NCBI GenBank assembly: GCA_013331625.1 | Contig: DUGC01000062.1 | Location: forward strand, 1 to 6,136 | DNA length: 6,136 nt | From: Candidatus Iainarchaeum sp. | GTDB lineage: Archaea; Iainarchaeota; Iainarchaeia; Iainarchaeales; Iainarchaeaceae | Direction of reading: 5' to 3' | Part shown: one piece after another, positions 4,012 to 6,136 of the stretch | Layout of the letters: each line of letters starts with the position of its first letter | How positions within the stretch are numbered: the first letter of the stretch is position 1 | Position numbers and translations under genes: made by a program | The notes under the pieces: generated by a model | The model's input: only the letters and a program-made list of their open reading frames with translations | What the model was told of the DNA's origin: nothing | The model's database searches: none

Positions 4012-6136
4012 TTGTTTCCCTCATCCGTGCCTGGATTTTCCATCTCATCATTACCCTCTCCAAAAGCACCTGCAGGCTCATTTTCCGCCTCATCAAAACC
4101 GTTTCCGTCCTTGGGCAAGGGCTTACTTTCTTCCCCCGTCCCATAGTGCGCATTGAGCACCTCATGTACCCTCTTTGCCTTCTTGGGGCCCATCTTCTCG
4201 ACTTCCTGCAATTCTTTTATGCTCGCGTTCACAATGGAGCGCACCGATCCGAACTTTTTCAAAAGCGCCTTTGCAAGGCTTGGCCCCACGAGGGGGAAAC
4301 CTTCAAGCACGAACTGCTGCTGCTCTTTTACAGTGAGGCCCTTTCGCCCGATGCGCAGGCGTATTTCATTCTCCTTTCCAAGCTGCTCGCGCTTTGCAAT
4401 CTGGTAGATAAGCTGCGCGCTTTCGCTGATGTCTTGGGTGTAGAGTATCGGGATGCGGTAGTTTAGCGCAATTGAAGCCAGAACGCCGCGTATCGCATTT
4501 TCATGAATGTTGCGAAGCGTGTAGAGTTCGCGCTGCTCCCCTTCCAAGATGAGCAGCGGCGCGGAATAATTGGTTGACATTGCAGTAAGCTGGCCAAAAA
4601 GCCGCCCGTCAATTATGGAGCCCAGAAAATCCCCGACGGTTTTCCTCTCAACAACCACCTCATCGCTCAGGATATAATCCCCGACCTCGAGCTGCTTTAC
4701 ATTTATCGCCGCCCCCAGCTCCTTGAGCTTTATTGTCGCGCTTGATGCCTGCTCGCGCGAATCGACATAAATTATCACTTTGTCGCCGTAGCCTTCAGTA
4801 AACTTTGTCAGGGTGGTCTGCAGTGCGAGCTTTTTTTCAGGGATTGCCTTTGGCGATTGCATCTGCCGCAGTGTCGAGTGCATTTTTGCCTCCTTTGACC
4901 TGCTTGCATAGTAAAATGCCTCGTCGCGCGTGTCGCGGCAAAGAAGGATAATGGCGCGCCCCTCGCTCTTTCTCCCTGTCCTCCCCTTGCGCTGTATCAT
5001 CCTTATTTCAGATGGCACAGGCTCGTAGAACACGACAAGGTCGACTTCGGGGATGTCAAGGCCTTCCTCCGCAACGCTTGATGCGAGCAGGCAGTTGTAT
5101 TTTCCGCTCCGCAGCTCAGATATTATCTCGCCCTGCTCTTTTTGCGACAGGCCCTTGTCCTCGCCCTTCGTGGCCTGCCCGACAAAGCGCGCCGCGCGTA
5201 TGTCCTTGATGCCCTGCAGGTACTGCTCGATTGAGCGGATGTTATCGCGGTAGTGGTTGAATACAATGACCTTGCTTTCGGGGTTTTCATGGAACTGCGC
5301 AACCAGAATATGCTTTAGCGCCTCAAGCTTTGGGTGGACCACTTTTTCCCTCATCAGCTCTTCGCAGATTGCCTTGGCCTTCTGGATGTTCTCATCTGCC
5401 ATCACGGATTTCACTGCGCGTGAAGCGCCGCTGTTCCCGCTCTCCGTAGACATTTTCTGCATATACTCATTGAGCGCGTACGTGCCCTGCGTTTCAAGGA
5501 GCGTGAGCGCGTGTGCGACTTTTAGCAATGCTGCAATTTTTGAAGCAGCGGCATACAGTGACGGGGCGGTTTTTCCGCGCTGCAAAAGTTCGTGCCTGAT
5601 CCTTCCCTGCATCATGAGCATGTCTTTCCTTGAAAAGTATCTTTTCCCGATCCCAAAGCCCAGCTTTTTCATCGCTTCCACTTGCGATTTCTGGAATCTT
5701 TCCAAAAGCACTTTTGCTTCAAGGAATTTAAGGGGGAGGTCAACTTTCACCCACTCAACATGGATAGGGTTGACATAATCGCGCACATCCTCGTCAGTAT
5801 GGGTCTTGATCTCGACGTTTTTGATGAAAAGGTTGCGGCACACGCCCTGTATTTTCTCCTCCTCTCCCCCCGGCGAGGCAGTTAGAGCAAGGATGAGGGG
5901 CTTTTTTGCAGTTTTCATGTACTGCTCTGCAATGAACACATAGCTATATTCCCCGATGGCGCGATGACTCTCGTCAAATACCACCAATCCAAAATCAGCA
6001 AGGCTTATTTCCCCTGAAACAAGGTCGTTTTGTATGCTCTGGGGGGTTGCGGAAATTATTTTTGCTTTTTCAAATGCAGCCCTCCTCTTTTCAGGGCCCA
6101 TCGTGCCGGTCATTGTCACAATGTCTTCTGCCGGCC
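4005..6136 (-). CDS. hef: Hef-type helicase/XPF nuclease (5' end outside window)
   Basis: Hef is the archaeal relative of FANCM and XPF; it unwinds and cleaves stalled forks and branched DNA. The frame is open to the right edge, where residues PAEDI precede the first GTG (6119), so the gene continues beyond the window and the Walker A motif is not visible. Numbering from that GTG: ATPQ (24-27), the motif II box DESH (49-52), LTASPG (79-84), a helical insert (about 125-250), VIVFNHYRD (284-292), SSVAEEGLDIPEVD (347-360) and QRKGRTGR (376-383). The XPF nuclease follows with VDSRE (452-456) and the catalytic G480-D481, E491-R492-K493 and D497, all intact, so cleavage activity is expected. A tandem helix-hairpin-helix region spans about 605-655 (GFPLVGPSLAKALLKKFGS and the second hairpin MGPKKAKRV). 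The last 45 residues are acidic, Gly/Asn-rich and probably disordered. No PCNA-binding motif is obvious there. The promoter is outside the window. Stop-to-stop overlap with the Tat-signal gene is 7 bp. Confidence 0.95.
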   Translation of the reverse strand, partial: PAEDIVTMTGTMGPEKRRAAFEKAKIISATPQSIQNDLVSGEISLADFGLVVFDESHRAIGEYSYVFIAEQYMKTAKKPLILALTASPGGEEEKIQGVCRNLFIKNVEIKTHTDEDVRDYVNPIHVEWVKVDLPLKFLEAKVLLERFQKSQVEAMKKLGFGIGKRYFSRKDMLMMQGRIRHELLQRGKTAPSLYAAASKIAALLKVAHALTLLETQGTYALNEYMQKMSTESGNSGASRAVKSVMADENIQKAKAICEELMREKVVHPKLEALKHILVAQFHENPESKVIVFNHYRDNIRSIEQYLQGIKDIRAARFVGQATKGEDKGLSQKEQGEIISELRSGKYNCLLASSVAEEGLDIPEVDLVVFYEPVPSEIRMIQRKGRTGRKSEGRAIILLCRDTRDEAFYYASRSKEAKMHSTLRQMQSPKAIPEKKLALQTTLTKFTEGYGDKVIIYVDSREQASSATIKLKELGAAINVKQLEVGDYILSDEVVVERKTVGDFLGSIIDGRLFGQLTAMSTNYSAPLLILEGEQRELYTLRNIHENAIRGVLASIALNYRIPILYTQDISESAQLIYQIAKREQLGKENEIRLRIGRKGLTVKEQQQFVLEGFPLVGPSLAKALLKKFGSVRSIVNASIKELQEVEKMGPKKAKRVHEVLNAHYGTGEESKPLPKDGNGFDEAENEPAGAFGEGNDEMENPGTDEGNNH

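Noticed and set aside
5257..5778. 173-codon plus-strand ORF inside hef
   Set aside because: It lies wholly opposite conserved helicase sequence and has the Ser/Phe/Cys-rich look of an antisense frame.
6117..6119. GTG as the start codon of hef
   Set aside because: The frame stays open upstream to the window edge with Hef-like residues (PAEDI before VTMTG), and essential helicase motif I would be missing; the true start is outside.
2361..6136. A defence or repair island made of cgi121, the Tat-signal gene and hef
   Set aside because: Hef is on the opposite strand with its own promoter elsewhere, Cgi121 belongs to tRNA modification, and the third product is predicted to be exported; no nuclease, toxin or mobile signature ties them together.

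Overview
The window comes from an archaeal chromosome, probably a euryarchaeote or a DPANN-type lineage. Four genes are diagnostic: transcription factor B (TFB), ribosomal protein S8e, the KEOPS subunit Cgi121, and a Hef-type helicase fused to an XPF nuclease. The helicase-nuclease fusion is typical of Euryarchaeota and relatives; Crenarchaeota usually carry a short XPF without the helicase. Several starts have a TATA-like element about 26-28 bp upstream and no Shine-Dalgarno sequence, which fits leaderless archaeal transcription. I see no mobile element, CRISPR array, tRNA or rRNA.

Layout. Positions 1-63 are a short edge with no recognisable gene. A small four-cysteine protein of unknown function follows on the minus strand (64-387). 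Next is a noncoding gap of about 360 bp (388-747) that holds its promoter, a palindrome, a spaced inverted repeat and a T-tract terminator. TFB (748-1656, minus) and S8e (1804-2307, minus) each appear to have their own promoter. A 53-bp divergent spacer (2308-2360) separates S8e from a plus-strand pair: Cgi121 (2361-2906) and, 1 bp later, a 367-residue protein with a twin-arginine export signal (2908-4011). From the right, Hef (minus, stop at 4005) runs into the end of that gene with a 7-bp tail-to-tail overlap. Hef is cut by the right edge of the window, so its Walker A motif is missing here.

How the genes relate. TFB (transcription initiation), S8e (small ribosomal subunit), Cgi121 (tRNA t6A modification) and Hef (fork and crosslink repair) are core information-processing genes that each belong to a different machine. 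The neighbourhood looks like ordinary archaeal core genome and not a dedicated defence or metabolic island. The two unrecognised proteins are the least explained part: the Cys4 protein, and the Tat-signal protein co-transcribed with Cgi121. I found no convincing undescribed multi-gene system. The best leads are the Tat-signal protein, the symmetric divergent promoter, and the structured noncoding gap.
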